DNA of 64,000 nt from Przewalskia tangutica (GCA_029844215.1 CM056738.1:77926093-77990092), one strand, 5' to 3'; counted from the first letter of the stretch, positions 47,060 through 59,690 are shown. Numbers and translations are program-made. Notes: a model not told the origin generated them from the sequence alone.

Positions 47060-47730
47060 AAGATAAGTAAGATAAGTGACTTGATGCTATGGTTATTAGT
47101 ATCTTGGAAGTTTTATATAAAAAAAGAGTCATTCGTTTTAAAAGAGTATAAGTATGTAGTACTTGAGATTAAATTTCCGGATTCTTTTATTAAGACATGT
47201 TAGTGCCTTAAGTGAACTAAAATGAGAGGATATATTAATAATGTCAATAAGAAGTTAGGGGATTTCTTGACTTACTTATGTTATGTAGGATAGCCAGGTT
47301 GAGCTAGTGGTAAGAGTATAAATGAGGGTAAACCCCAAGACGTTATACCACCTTCTCCAGGTAAGAGTATAAATGAGGGTAAACCCCAAGACGTTATACC
47401 ACCTTCTCCAGGTAAGAGTATAAATGAGGGTAAACCCCAAGACGTTATACCACCTTCAGGTAAGAGTATAAATGAGGCAAGCCCCAAGACGTTATACCAC
47501 CTTCTCCAGGTAAGAGTATGAATGAGGGAAAGCCCCAAGACGCCATACCACATTCTCCAGGTAAGAGTATGAATGAGGGAAAGCCCCAAGACGTCATACC
47601 ACCTTCTTCAGGGTAAGAGTATAAATGAGGGGAAAATCCCCAAGACGTTATACCACCTGTTCCGTGGATTTGCTACCCATGATGCGAAGAATATCCTCAC
47701 GCGACCATTTCCTACCTTAGGTCTCAAAAG
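47060..47730 (+). repeat. LTR fragment of the C/D type inside element E
   Basis: Sequence from about 47080 (GACTTGATGCTATGGTTATT, AAAATGAGAGGATAT, AGAAGTTAGGGGATTTCTT) to the GGATTTGCTACCCATGATGCG phrase near 47665 matches the middle of the C and D LTRs (compare 42270-42740). It stands where gag and protease should be. No target duplication is obvious, which favours a template-switch or recombination origin over a simple insertion. Confidence 0.82.
47311..47658. repeat. 51-bp tandem repeat, seven copies
   Basis: Units begin TAAGAGTATAAATGAGGG and contain CCCCAAGACGTTATACCACC. Starts are at 47311, 47362, 47413, 47461, 47511, 47562 and 47614. It is expanded inside the LTR-type fragment of E at the point where C LTRs have a single GGGGTAAACCCC phrase. 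The unit length is a multiple of three, so it creates a misleading minus-strand open frame. Confidence 0.93.
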
Positions 47731-47802
47731 TTATTATGAGTCACAAAGTAGACTACGCATATCCGCTAATATAGTAGATACCCAAAAAGAGTCCCCAACG
47801 GC

Positions 47803-48700
47803 ATGATGTCCCTATTGTTTGAAAAATTTGAAGGTTTTTTTCTGAAGATCTCCTGCCTTCCTCCGGATAGACAGGTGGAGTTCGCTATAGAGTTAATTCT
47901 GGGTACAAGACCTATTTCTATTCTTCCATATCGAATGGCCCCAGCTAAATTGAGAGAGTTAAAAGAACAGTTGAAGGATCTTCTGGATAAAGGATTTATA
48001 AGGCCTAGTGTTTCCCCCTGGGGCGCACCAGTCCTTTTTGTGAAGAAAAAAAGATGGATCGCCCCGAATGTGCATCGATTATCGACAACTCAATAAGGTC
48101 ACGATCAAGAATCGATACCCATTACCAAGAATCGATGATCTTTTTGACCAACTTCAGGGAGCCAATTATTTTTCCAAGATTGATCTTCGTTCGAGATATC
48201 ATCAGATGAAAATAAATCCGAATGATATATCAAAAACAGCCTTTAGGACCTGATATGACCATTATGAGTTCTTGGTCATGTCTTTCGGATTAACCAATGC
48301 CCCAGCAGCTTTTATGGATCTAATGAACATAATCTTTAAACCATTCTTGAATTTGTTCGTAATTGTATTTATAGATGATATCCTAATTTACAGCAAGTGT
48401 GTTGAAGAACAGGAAGATCATCTGAGGGTAGTGCTTCAAGTCTTGAAACAGGAGAAACTATATGCTAAATTTTCAAAGTGTGAATTTTGGTTGGAAAAGA
48501 TAGCCTTTTTGGATCATGTTGTGTCAAGGGATGGAATTATGGTAGACCCCCAGAAGATAGAAGTAGTGAAGAACTGGCCAAAACCGACCACTCCGACAGA
48601 GGTTAGAAGTTTCTTGGGTTTGGCTGGGTATTATAGAAGATTCGTAAAAGGTTTTTCTAGTCTCACGCTCCTTTGACCGGTTGACTCAAAAAGCGGTTAA
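47803..48700 (+). pseudogene. Reverse transcriptase of element E
   Basis: The domain starts with CLPPDRQVEFAIEL and PYRMAPAKLRELKEQL (47850-47985). A shift occurs in an A-run near 48046. CIDYRQLNKVTIKNRYPLP, DDLFDQLQG and FSKIDLRSRYHQ follow from 48068. TGA at 48251-48253 replaces an arginine codon (likely CGA to TGA). From 48272 MSFGLTNAPAAFMDLMN, FIDDILIYS and FLGLAGYYRRFVKGFSS are clean to a shift near 48660. Only three lesions separate it from an open frame, fewer than in A. Confidence 0.92.
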
Positions 48701-48779
48701 GTACCAATGGTCGTGAGCATGTGAAGCAAGTTTTGAAACTAAAGGAATTGTTGACTCATCGCACCACCCTAACCTTACC

Positions 48780-49130
48780 ATCGGGACAAGAGGGTTCAGC
48801 CTATTGCGATGCCTCCAGAGTTGGGTTAGGATGTGTCTTGATGCGATTTGGAAAGGTTATGCGTATGCATCTAGACAATTGAAGATACATGAGAAGAATT
48901 ACCCAACTCATGACTTGGAATTAGTTGCGGTGGTGTTTGCCTTACGAATATGGAGACATTATTTGTATGGTGTGCATGTGGACATATTTACATATCATAA
49001 GAGTTTGCGAGACATAACCACGCGAAGGATTTGAATCTCGACAAAGAAGATGGTTAGAGTTGCTTAAGGATTATGACCTTTGTATTCTTTACCATCCCGA
49101 AAGCTAACGTGGTGACGCTCGATGAGAGAT
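48780..49130 (+). pseudogene. RNase H of element E
   Basis: Fragments YCDASRVGLGCVLMRFGK (48808-48860), HEKNYPTHDLELVAVVFALR, IWRHYLYGVHVD and RQRRWLELLKDYD lie in two or three frames, followed by a damaged LYHP segment near 49090. It follows RT as in all Ty3/gypsy Pol proteins. Confidence 0.82.
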
Positions 49131-49419
49131 CAATGGGCGCTGTCCATTTGGTAATACAAAATAGGGTATTGTTCGGGAGGTACAAAGATTGGGAAACCTC
49201 GGGTTAGCTTAATCGAGATCGGTGAAGGTAGGGTGGTGGTACATGATACCTCGCATGCTTAGCTTCGTAAATAAAAGAAAGTCGGTTTGAGGATACGGAG
49301 TTTGTTGGATTTCGGAGAGGATCCAACAGGAAAACCTTCACGCTTTACATTGGGAGATAATGACGAACCCTTCGGTATAAGGGTAGGTTATGTGTTCCTA
49401 AGGTAAAGGATCTAAGGAG

Positions 49420-50103
49420 GAAGATCTTAGATGAGGGTCACAACACAAGATATTTCATTCATCCGTGGTCAACAAAATGTATCAGACCTCAAGGCAAATT
49501 ACCATGGTGGACGGGATGAAGAAAGACGTTGCGGAGTTTGTCGAGGTGTCTTATATGTCGCAGTGAAAGTCGAACATCAAAACTCCGGCGGATTACTTCA
49601 GACATTGAGTCCCCATGTGGAAGTGGGAGGCGATTCATATGGATTTCAGAATCGTCTACCAAAACTCGAGAAGGGTATGATTCTATTTGGGTGATTGTTG
49701 ATCGACTTACAAAGTCAACCCATTTCTTACCTGGCCAAGACTACGATCGCGCACCACAAGACACAGATTTATTTGAAGGAGATTGTGCGGTTACACGGAT
49801 TCCCTTACAAATTATTCCAGATAGGTTCCCAGTTCACCTCACACTTTTGACAAAGTTTCAGCAGGTCTCGGACAAAAGTTATGTTAAGCACGACTTTCCA
49901 CCCGCAAAACAGACGGGCAAGCCGAGCGAACAATTCAAACACTTGAGCGACAGTTGCGATCTTGTGTGTTAGATTTTCGGAAGTTCGGTTGACCATCTAT
50001 GTATAATTGAGTTCGCCTACAATAATAGTTTTCACTCTAGCATACAAATGGCCGTTTGAAGCATTATATGGACGAAAATGTAGGTATCCACTGATGGTTC
50101 GAG
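49420..50103 (+). pseudogene. Integrase core of element E
   Basis: The zinc-binding region (49440-49570) is frame-shifted. YDSIWVIVDRLTKSTHFLP (49676-49733) identifies the catalytic core. The rest to about 50060 (KEIVRLHG-like and SYNNSYH-like pieces) is spread over frames by indels. In the longest frame here the core continues as non-homologous residues after the first shift. Confidence 0.78.
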
Positions 50104-50658
50104 GTGGGTGAGACGCAATCGCTCGGACCTGAAGTCATTCAAGAAACAAATGATAAGGTACAAATGATTCGGGAGAGGATCAAAACAGCTCATAGTCGTC
50201 ATAAGTCCTATGCGGATCATCGGAAAAGAGATCTTGAATTCCAAGAGGGGGAGAAAGTATTTTTAAAAGTGTCCCCAATGAATGGAGTGATGCGCTTTGG
50301 TAAGAAAGGGAAATTGAGCCCAAGGTTTATTGGGTCATATGAGATCTTGCGAAGAGTGGGGAATGTGGCTTATGAATTAGCACTTCCACAAGAGCTGGAA
50401 GCGGTGCATCCGGTGTTTCATGTGTCAATGTTACGAAAATACTTGCACGATCCAAGTCACGTCGTCCTTACCCAGGAGATAGTTCTTAATGAAGAGCTTC
50501 AATATGAAGAGGTTCCGGTGGAAATACTTGATAGTAAGGTTAAGCGCCTTAGGAGTAAAGATATTGCTTCCGTGAAGGTCCTGTGGAGGAATCACTCCAC
50601 AGAGGAAGCCACAGGGAAGTCAAGAGGCGATGAAAGTCAAATATCTATTCCTATTTGA
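50104..50658 (+). pseudogene. Integrase C-terminus and chromodomain-like tail of E
   Basis: A clean 184-codon frame carries SRHKSYADHRKRDLEF, VFLKVSPMNGVMRFGKKGKL, YEILRRVGNVAYELALP, HPVFHVSMLRKYLHDPSHV and then EILDSKVKRLRSKDIASVKV, LWRNHSTEEAT. This is the chromovirus integrase C-terminus. The final residues diverge from the TWEAEEDM end seen in A, probably by a late frameshift near 50610. It is the best preserved coding block in the window. Confidence 0.88.
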
Positions 50659-50882
50659 CTAAGGTAAAAAAACGTGTTACATAGTACTTCATGTGTGCCA
50701 TTTGAGTGTCTATATGCATGTGTTACAACTTTATTCACATTCGAGGACGAATGTTTCTTAAGGAAGGGAGAATGTGAAGCCCCAAATTAGTGTTACAATA
50801 ACAATAAACATTATTGTGTCTATGTGATTATGTTATGACCTTATTCACATTCGAGGACGAATGTTGCTTAAGGAGGAAAGAA
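50659..50882 (+). promoter_or_regulatory. 3' untranslated region and two PPT copies of element E
   Basis: ACATTCG (50737-50743) and CGAATGT (50748-50754) form the pre-PPT hairpin. The first purine run AAGGAAGGGAGAA ends at 50772 and is followed by TGTGAAGCCCCAAATT, which looks like a 16-20 bp stub of an LTR start. A second hairpin and a second run AAGGAGGAAAGAA then end at 50882, abutting the 3' LTR. Confidence 0.8.
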
Positions 50883-53682
50883 TGTAAAGTCAGAAAAATA
50901 ATACTATATCGTTGGTGGTTGGTTTAATAAAAATATATATTTCATAATCTTTTTATAAGGACTACATGGCATGTTAGATTAGTGTTACAATAACAATAAA
51001 CATTATTGTGCCTATGTGATTATGTTATGACCTTATTCACATTCGAGTACGAATGTTGCTTAAGGAGGAAAGAATGTAAAGTCCGGGAAAATAATAATAT
51101 ATAGTTGTTGGTTGGTTTAATAAAAATATATATTTCATAATCTTTTATAAGGACTACATGGAATGTTATTAATCTATTAGTTGGCAAAATATATAATTCA
51201 TCAACTTTTTAGAAGGACTAAATTGCATGTTAGAAGTCTATTAGTTGACAAAATATTTAATTCAAGCCTTAAAGACTTCAAGAATTAACCACATTAAAAA
51301 ATCTGCATACACATTTCTTTGGTAAGAAACAACCTACTTCCCTTCCTCTCCCCTTTAACTCCCTCCACTCTTGGCTTTCCTCCCATAAGTTATACAAACA
51401 CCCTTACTTATACATTATACTTGGCACAAACAAAGGACTAGCACAAAGAATACAAAATCAGAAAAAAACAAGTGAACAAGAAGAGGAAAAATCTGAAAAA
51501 CATCAAGAGAGGAAGGAGAACAAAAATAGGAATACTAGGGAGCAAGGATCACTTGTAGCAACAGAACAACAATCCTTTTCACGCTTACAAGGTGAGTTTT
51601 CTCACTCAGAAATTCTTGGTAACATCCTTTATTTTTAGTTCAATACATGTTAGAATAAGAATTGAGTGTTGAAAAGAAATATTGAACTTTTGATTGTTTA
51701 GACAACTAGTTGCGTCATGAACTTTACGAACTGTTCTCACTGAGTTATAATTGTTATAATTTGATGAAATTCGAAGGAATTGTACACCTCTATAATATGA
51801 TCATATAGAACCAAAAATGAGGTAAAATGGACGTACGGTTTGAAAGTTATCATAGTTCAAAGTTCATGTCTTAGATTTGGTCGAAATTCGGAAAGGCATA
51901 ATTACGGACTGTTTTTATTGAGTTTTACTTATTAGAATTATATGAAAATTTACATGGTTGTAAATATCTCTGTTACGGACAGATATATATAAAGATTTAT
52001 TAAAACGGACTTACGAGTTGAGGGTTATTATAGTTTGAAGTTGCTGCCTCGGATTCGTCGGAATCCAGAAGGGTAGGACGTTGAAACGTAAAACTGTACT
52101 AATCTGTGGGGAATATGAACATTGTTGCTAAATGAAAGTTCTAGATCTCTTTGTTGTGGACATTTTGAGACCTTACGGGGGTCTATCCGACTTACGGATT
52201 GAGAGTTATCTCTGTTTAAAGTTTCTGCCCCGGATCTATCGAGATCCAGGAAGGGCAGCGAATAAAAGTATAAAACTGTACCAAATGGTACAGAATATGA
52301 AAGGATAGTTCACATGGAGACGTGTAGCTCTCTGTTCTCGTCGTTTTGAGATTTTATGGGGCTTGAACGGGTTTACAGATTAGGAGTTATGACTATTCTA
52401 AGATTGGGTGTTGTTTAATAAATATTCTGCCGAAATAAATTTCATGTGGCTGTTTTGAGGATAAATTTGTGTTAGTTACCCAAAGTAGTTTTAAATAAAA
52501 TTTGGTACAGTGAAAGATCCCCGTCTTACCTTAGTTTCCGCTTGAGAAACACCTTAGTTGGAGTTATGGTTAAAAAGTTATAATCGTTACAAGTATGAAT
52601 GACAGAATGTTAGAAAAGAGAATAGTATTTATTTGATCTTCTGAAAAATATGAAAAGTGAATACGTGTTCACATAAATATATAAATATATAATGGATCGG
52701 GTTGCACGCCGCAACAAAACGTAAAGTGAATACGCGTTCACAAATACGTAAACATAATGGATCGGGTTGCACGCCGCAACAAAACGTAAAGTGAATATAT
52801 GTTCACAAATACGTAAATATAATGGATCGGGTTGCACGCCGCAACAAAACGTAAAGTGAATACACATTCACAAATACGTAAACATAATGGATCGGGTTGC
52901 ACGCCGCAACAAAACGTAAAGTGAATACGTGTTCACAAATACGTAAATATAATGGATCGGTTTGCACGCCGCAACAAATATGAAAGATGAACACATGTTC
53001 ACCTATATATAAATATGAAAAGTGAATACGCTCACAAATATATAAATGTAATAAACATGTGGAAATGCATGGAATGTCTTAACGATAATACGAGATAAAA
53101 TGAAGTGTTAGTTAAACCAAGAATTTCCTATGAGGAGTTGTTGCATATTTAAAGATGTTGTAATCGATATGTTTTTGCAATATGCTTATTACGTTATAAT
53201 GTGATTGCACTTGGAATATTGTGGTGTTACTTTGAATTGCAGGTAAGGTTCTCACTCATTGGACGGTAGAGTGACTTTATTTAACATGTTTGAAAGGGTG
53301 ATAGAGGAAAGGCTCCACGTCAAGGCTAGCGATCGTCCATGACCTCTTTTCATACCAAGTCCATTGTTTGGGCTTGGTACTCGTCAAGTTCGAATGTCGG
53401 TTCAATGTCTCGGATATGCGTGTGGAATGATCTCCTTCCAACTTAGAATAATATTTGTCAAGATGTCTATGTAGAACAATATTTGCACGAGTATGGGCTC
53501 GCGTTATATTTTCAATAAAGTCATAAACAAATTTCTTTATTGTTATTTTTATTAATAGCCCGTATTTGAATATAAGTTTAAATTTCTAAATAAAGAGAAT
53601 TAAATGGTGCTCCTGGTGGAAAATAATTGTCCAGGTGCCATCACGCCCTAAGTAAAGACTTAGGGAAATTTGGGGCGTGACA
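50883..53682 (+). repeat. 3' LTR of element E
   Basis: A 2,800-bp partner of 43964-46773 with the same composite first unit (50883-51073), restart at 51074, donor and acceptor sites (51592 and 53242) and 65-bp repeats (about 52657-53000). Differences from the 5' copy are few, apart from short deletions clustered at 53250-53420, which mostly fall at CAG/CTG/CCG sites. Confidence 0.94.
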
Positions 53683-54732
53683 ACCCGAGCCTCCATCCAA
53701 GAATGGCGAGGATATGGGCTACTGAGAGATGGCGATTACTAGCCAGATTGTGGCAGGGCTGAGGATAAGTGGAGACAGATTCAGTACTCCGTAGTTCAAA
53801 GACCTGAGCTAGCTTGAGACCGAGGACTTTTGAGTCGCAGCCACGAGTTTTATGGGTCGAGGCACGAGGATGATCCTCGAGGAGTTTATCCGATTCAATG
53901 GATCATGAGGGTGATCGGGGCTGAGACCGAGTCGGTGGTACTAGGTTCGTGACGGCATGGACACCGCAGCTTGGATCGGTATGATTCATAGGAACCGCCC
54001 CGGGGAGCATGCGCTTCACCTGTTGGGGACGAGTTCTCGAGGCCTTTCTTGCACACTTCGCCTTCGCAGATGAGGAGCGCGGGCGGATAGATTTTTGATG
54101 TTGAGGCGAGCAGGCGGGCGGTTCGGGATTACAATGTAGTTTGATTCGTTGCCCGATATGTACCCGCCTTAGTGGCGCATGGAGGATGGGTACACCGCTA
54201 TGTCACAGATCGACGATTACTTGGCCGAGAGTTGCACGAGTAGCTCTTCACCGCATGGACATTGCCGTATGCAGCTTATGCACTCGGGTGTGAGGCGTAG
54301 AGTCGACGGAATAACCAAGATCACAGAAGAGGCCAAGAGGCAGGTCCTTTGGTAACTTTCGAGGCGGACAACCGCAGCGAGCTAGTTATGCGCCTCCGCT
54401 TGATTCGAGTGGTTCTCCGCGCTTCGTGGCGTTCAGATATTCAGGCGTGTCGTGGCTCCAAGGTTTCCGGTTCTCGGGGAAGTGGGGGTGCTAGCCGGAT
54501 GGGCCACCCCTACCTCTGCGGCGTTGTGGTAGGCTCCATGGTGGAGAGTGTCGTGCTGGGTTGGGAGTTTGTTTTACATGCGGCCAGCAGGGCCATTTTG
54601 CGAGGAATTGTCCGACCAGAGATAACACGGATGAAGAGATTCAGCCTTCGGGATCAGTGGCTGGTTCATCGCCTTCTTTTGCTATGCGCCGTGCAGGGCA
54701 GGATCATGATTAGAACGACGAGGGATAAGTGA

Positions 54733-55418
54733 AGCAATAGTTGTAGGTATATCTTTAACTCTCTAAAGATTAGTAGGTGTGATAAGATGGTTACATGTTA
54801 AGTGTTATGTGCGGGTAATGTTATGTAAATTGTGACTTGGAGAGCCTGGCTTGTAGAAGGGGGTAAGTTTAGGGACATGAAAGTGGGGAGTCCTTAGGAT
54901 TTTGATAACCGTGGGAACCTTAGCTACAGGGCCATCGTGAGTGGAAGATTTTACGGGTGATCTTTTTTTCGAGGAACATAGTACACGTAGGGTATACGTG
55001 GGTAATAAGTCCATGAGTGGTGTGAAATGATAGTGGGTAGCTAAGCTAGGGAAACCACTAGGTTTTCGTGACTTGGATAGTGAGGTTGTCTCGGGCCGGG
55101 AACAAGAGTGTGGTATGTATGCTAGGAAGAGTCGAGTGTGTAAGGAGGATACGACAGGTGGAAGAAGAAGCGAATATGTGTTGAGAAGATGGGAGTGATC
55201 TTTTGTGAGGAGAATACCCTTAGACCGCGGATGGGGACTAATAAGTTGTTATACGTGTTAGAGGTAATTCCTCGTAGGCGGGGAGGTAAGCTTTTGCGTG
55301 GTTAGTATATTATGAACATATGTGGCATAATTGGTTTTATAAGTATAGTAGTGGAGACTACACCAGCACATGCTCGAGGCGTAGAAGGAACATTCGGACG
55401 AATGTTTCTAAGGGAGAA
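54733..55418 (+). other. Conserved non-coding segment and PPT of D unit 2
   Basis: A near-identical copy of 39995-40674, including the hairpin AACATTCG/CGAATGTT near 55389-55408. The purine run is shortened here (AAGGGAGAA before 55419). No coding signal. Confidence 0.85.
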
Positions 55419-58281
55419 TGTTATACCGTAGTTCGGACCCTACGTATGAGAGTGTACGAAAGCATGTAAGACTTAAAATTTTCAAAGGATAGGTTGACGG
55501 ATTGTTCGGACGGGTTTTAGTCAACTTTGAGGCGGGTTATGACCTGGTACATTGAGAGTTCCTAAGTGTTTCAAAGGCACAGGGCGTAGTTCGTTGAGTC
55601 TAGTTTCCAACGCAACCAACCGCTCATCGATAGGACATCGGAGTAGGAAGTTACGGGAGTTACAAGTTCGGTCTTGTGACGGACTCGAAATCGTAAAAAC
55701 AGTCGAGGGCCTCAGCGGGCGCCAAGGCGGGAATGCACGCGCGCCTAAAGTTCCGAGAGTCCGCAGAGCAGCAGCCGCGCCGATCGCAGGGCTGCGCCGA
55801 GGCGGGAAATCTGGCGGAAAAACTTAGGAAAATCTGATCTTTTCTTTTAAAAGGGCCTGAGTGGGGGACAAGTGTCCCCCCCCCCATCTGATTTTTACAT
55901 GCAATATATTGACCAAGTCTTAAAGACTTGGTCATTTGTCATCTCTCTCTTTGAAAAACCTCTTCCTTCTCTCTAAATATTTCAAGCTCCTCCTTCTCTC
56001 TAAAAATCTAAGAGGATTCTAGCCTTAAGAAAAATCTGAAAAATTAAAAGACAAGAAGGAAGCTTGTGGCTAGCTTGTGAAGGTGGTGGTGGTGGTATTC
56101 TTGGTAGAAAGGCTAGCAAATTGTTGGATAAAATTTGGCTAAAGCTCTAAGGTAATGATTCTTCCTCTATTATTAGTTTATAAAGTTGCATGTTATGAAG
56201 AAGATACTTGTGGTGGTAAAACAATGCTCTTAGAGTCATTGCATGCTAGAAATGTGGGTTGAATATGAAAGATTTGGCTAAAGAAATATTATGAGCATGT
56301 TGTAGCCTAAAAACCACCTTAGAATTGTTAAGTGTACTATTATAACTTATGGAGCAGAATTTTTACACACCCAAGATTAGGTGTGTAATCCCCTTTGTGT
56401 TGGTTTGGTTGTTGGGCCTTAATAAAGCGTTTGAATGTTGAAAAATCGGCCTTTGAAAAGGTGGCAAAGTGAGTAGAAACAAAGGAAATGCTGCCCAATT
56501 TTCCTTAGGAATTGATAACTTGAATTTGGAATTTCTACATTGAAATTAGAGGTTAATAAACACTATGGTTATTATAGGTTGACATATTACTCATGGTAGT
56601 TGGACTTAGCAAGTGGATTGACCAACGAGGTATGTAGAGCTTTCCTATCTCTTGAGCATGAGTAGTTGTATCTATGTAGTACAGATAATGCATAAGATTT
56701 GATAATCTACACTTGTTTTAAAGTATATGATGCTTGTTTCATTTCAAAAGTATAAGTTCTTTGGATTTAAGGAAAATGTATTTGACAAAGGTATAACGCT
56801 AATATAATGACTTTATGGGAAGTTGGTTATATTAGTTTTTGGAAAGGTTCACAAAGAATGGTTTACTCTAACTAAAACAAATGCGGGTAAAGGATTTGAA
56901 ACTATGGAAGGTGGATTGATTTTTAGGCATTGGTTGCCTAAGGTTTTAAAGGAAATGAAGTCACTTGATTTAGAAGCCTATTATATTTCTAAAAGGAAAT
57001 GTGACTTGTTTTGAAAAGAAATTGTAACTTGATACTATGGTGATTAGTATCTTGAAATCTTTGTATAAAAAGAGTTTTTCTTAAAAGTTAGAAGTCATGG
57101 TACTTGGGTTGAATTCCCGGATTTTTCTATTAAAAGACATGTTGGTGTCTTAGGTATACTAAAATGAGAGGATATGTTAATAATGTTAATAAGAAGTTAG
57201 GGGATTTCTTAACTTGCTTATGTTATGATAAACCGTGTAGCTTATGTTATGATATAATAGTGGTGGCGCTTATGTTATGTATGATAGCCAGGTTGTGCTA
57301 GGTGATATGTTCTACGGGTAGACCGGGTTATTCTTGTTAATTCTGTTGGCATACCGACACGTTGGGTGGCCCACGGGTATGCGGATTCTTGTTATTTCCT
57401 TTGACATACCGACGATGGATGGTCCACGTACGCATCCATTAGGATGGTTTACTACTTATGCCATGGATTTGCTACCCGTGATGCGAGTGCGGCCAGTACT
57501 ACGCGGATCCGGTCCACGGGATCCACGCGGGTGAAATAGTCCCACGCGAGCGGCGATGGTACTCACGCGTCCACAGGATCCACGCGGTGAAATAGTCCCA
57601 CGTGGGTGAAAGCGATCTACGCGGCGCGGATGGCTTACGCGGATCCACAGATCTACGCAGTGAAACCCGCGAGTAGGATTGCTTAATGATACTACAGGCG
57701 AGAGATCTGTCTTGATCACGAGCCTCCTATTTTCATGCAATATTATACTTATACTTGTTACTCCCATTGTTAGTAAGGCACGGCAACATAATTTGATTTT
57801 TATCTATATCGTCGATGTATTTTGGACTTATGATATTATTACATTATTTTCCGCTTTACATACTTGGTACGTTGCATCGACCCCTTCCTGGCCGCGTTCA
57901 TGCCGCAGGTAAGGGTAGCGGTGGTGGATCCTCATTCGTAGGATCTTTGCTCGTGTCGAAGCTCCATTACTCGGAGGCTTGACTTGATTTTTGGTACGGT
58001 TCTCCGACGTGGTAGGTTTGAGTACATTCGTGGTATGACGGCCATGTCCCGTCATGGTTGTTACAAACTCTTAGAGGCCTGTAGTCCGGTTATAAATGGG
58101 TTATTAAGGATGTAATCTGCTCACTGCTTTATTTATGTTACGGGAAGGTAGCCATTTTTGGGTTAGCCTATTTTATCTTATATGGTTCTTGTTTGTGAGT
58201 TTATTTCATTGGTTTTCTCGATGTTGTATCACGAGGGTGCGGGGTAAGGCACGATCCACGGATCCGAGTCGGATCGTGACA
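55419..58281 (+). repeat. D array LTR3 (internal, shared)
   Basis: A 2,863-bp LTR starting TGTTATACCGTAGTTCGG. Hairpin 1 is at 55863-55880 and hairpin 2 at 55911-55933. It is followed by the shortened PBS TGGTATCGAGC at 58287. Compared with LTR2 it is shortened by many one- to three-base losses in GC-rich spots. Confidence 0.92.
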
Positions 58282-58480
58282 AAAGTGGTATCGAGCGATT
58301 AATCCTCGGAGAAAGCCCAGCCGTATCTAGTAAGTCTTGATTATCGGTGTGTTGTGCACCACATCTATAATCGTGAGGTCGCATGATATTTAGGATTGGT
58401 TTCCATCTTTCACTCTAGATCGTGCAATAGAGCCATGTTATAGGTTGAATTTCCTCCGACGTATTGTTTCTGTATCGATT

Positions 58481-59690
58481 ATGCCTCCACGCAAGCAACG
58501 CGGCCCGAAGGGCAAAGCGATGAGAGAACTACTAGTAGGCACCGCAGGGTTACGAGGCAGGCGATCACTTACGGATGAGGTGTTTGGACGGCGAAGTTCT
58601 ACCACGTCGCCAACCCCAAGAAAGTCAGCGGCGGCGCATCGAGACCGCGGTACCCGAGCCTCGATCCAGCGGCCGGGCGCAGGATATGGGCTCTGAGAGA
58701 TGGCGATTACTAGCGAGATTGTGGCGAACGTGAGATAAGTGGAGCAGCGATTCATTGCCGTAGTTGACAGAGCCGCTAGCTTGAGGCGAGGACTTTTGAG
58801 TTGCAGCCACACGAGTTTTATGGGTGAGGCACGAGGATGATCCTCGAGTTTATCAAACGATTCTGACGGATCGTAGGGTGATCGGGGCTTGGAGACCGAG
58901 TCGGTGGTACTAGGTTCGTGACGGTGCGGACACCGCAGCTGATTGGCGGTATGATTCATGGAACCGCCGGGGAGCATGCGCTTCCATTTGTTGGGGCAGT
59001 TCTCGAGGCCTTTCTTGCACACTGCGCCTTCGCAGATGAGGAGGGCGCGGGCGGATAGATTTTTGATGTTGAGGCGTAACGCGCGGCGTTCGGGATTACA
59101 ATGTAGTTTGATTCGTTGGCCGATATGTACCCGCCTTAGTGGCGTACATGGAGGATAGGGTACACCGCTATGTCACAGATCGACGATTACTTGGCCGAAG
59201 TCAGACGGAGTAGCTCTTCACCGCATGGACATTGCCGATGCAGCTTATGCACTCGGGTGTGAGCGTAAGGTCGGCGGAATAACCAAGATCAGCGAAGAGG
59301 CCAAGACAGCAGGTCCTTTGGTAACTTTCGAGGCGACAACCGCAGCAAGAAAGCTAGTTATGCCTCCGCCGCCTTCGAGTGGTTCTCCGCGCCTTCGTGA
59401 CGCTCGGATATTCTGCGGGCGTCGTGGCTCCAAGGTTTCGGTTCGGGAAGTGGGGTGCTAGCCGGATGGGCCACCCCTACCTCGCCATGCCGTTGTGGTA
59501 GGCTCCATGGTGGAGAGTGTCGTGGCCGGGTTGGGAGTTTGTTTTACATGCGGCCACAGGCCATTTTGCAGGAATTGTCCACCGCAGATAACACGGATGA
59601 AGAGATTCACTTTCGGATCGATATCGTTCATCGCTTTCTTTTGCTATGCGCGCAGGCGAGGATCATGATTAGAACGACGAGGATAAGTGA
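58481..59690 (+). pseudogene. Gag of D unit 3 (frameshifted)
   Basis: ATG at 58481 opens MPPRKQRGPKGKAMRELLV. The homology to gag1 and gag2 continues in shifting frames through MRRARADRFLMLRRNARRSG (58970-59100) and a damaged zinc knuckle near 59545, ending at TGA 59688-59690. It has the same extent as the other D gags and is followed by the same non-coding segment. Confidence 0.75.

Larger units (their letters stand above)
43964..53682 (+). mobile_element. Ty3/gypsy chromovirus E, full length
   Basis: LTRs at 43964-46773 and 50883-53682 are nearly identical, with target duplication ACCCG at 43959-43963 and 53683-53687. The LTR start TGTAAAGTCCGGG is unlike the TGTTAYRCCCC group, so this is a different family. 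The interior has a PBS, a foreign LTR-like segment where gag and protease should be, then RT, RNase H, integrase and a chromodomain-like tail, all damaged. It split gag2 of array D and is among the youngest insertions. Confidence 0.95.
43773..54732 (+). pseudogene. Gag of D unit 2, split by element E
   Basis: ATG at 43773 opens MPPRRQPRPWRQ in the frame as written. Homology to gag1 runs to 43963, where E inserted at ACCCG, and resumes at 53688 with the PEPP...NGEDMG-like continuation, ending at TGA 54730-54732. It carries the same zinc-knuckle region (54570-54625) and many small indels. It encodes no enzyme domain. Confidence 0.75.

Noticed and set aside
47281..47589. 102-codon minus-strand frame of 17-residue repeats
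   Set aside because: The 51-bp tandem repeat is a multiple of three, so the frame stays open by chance.
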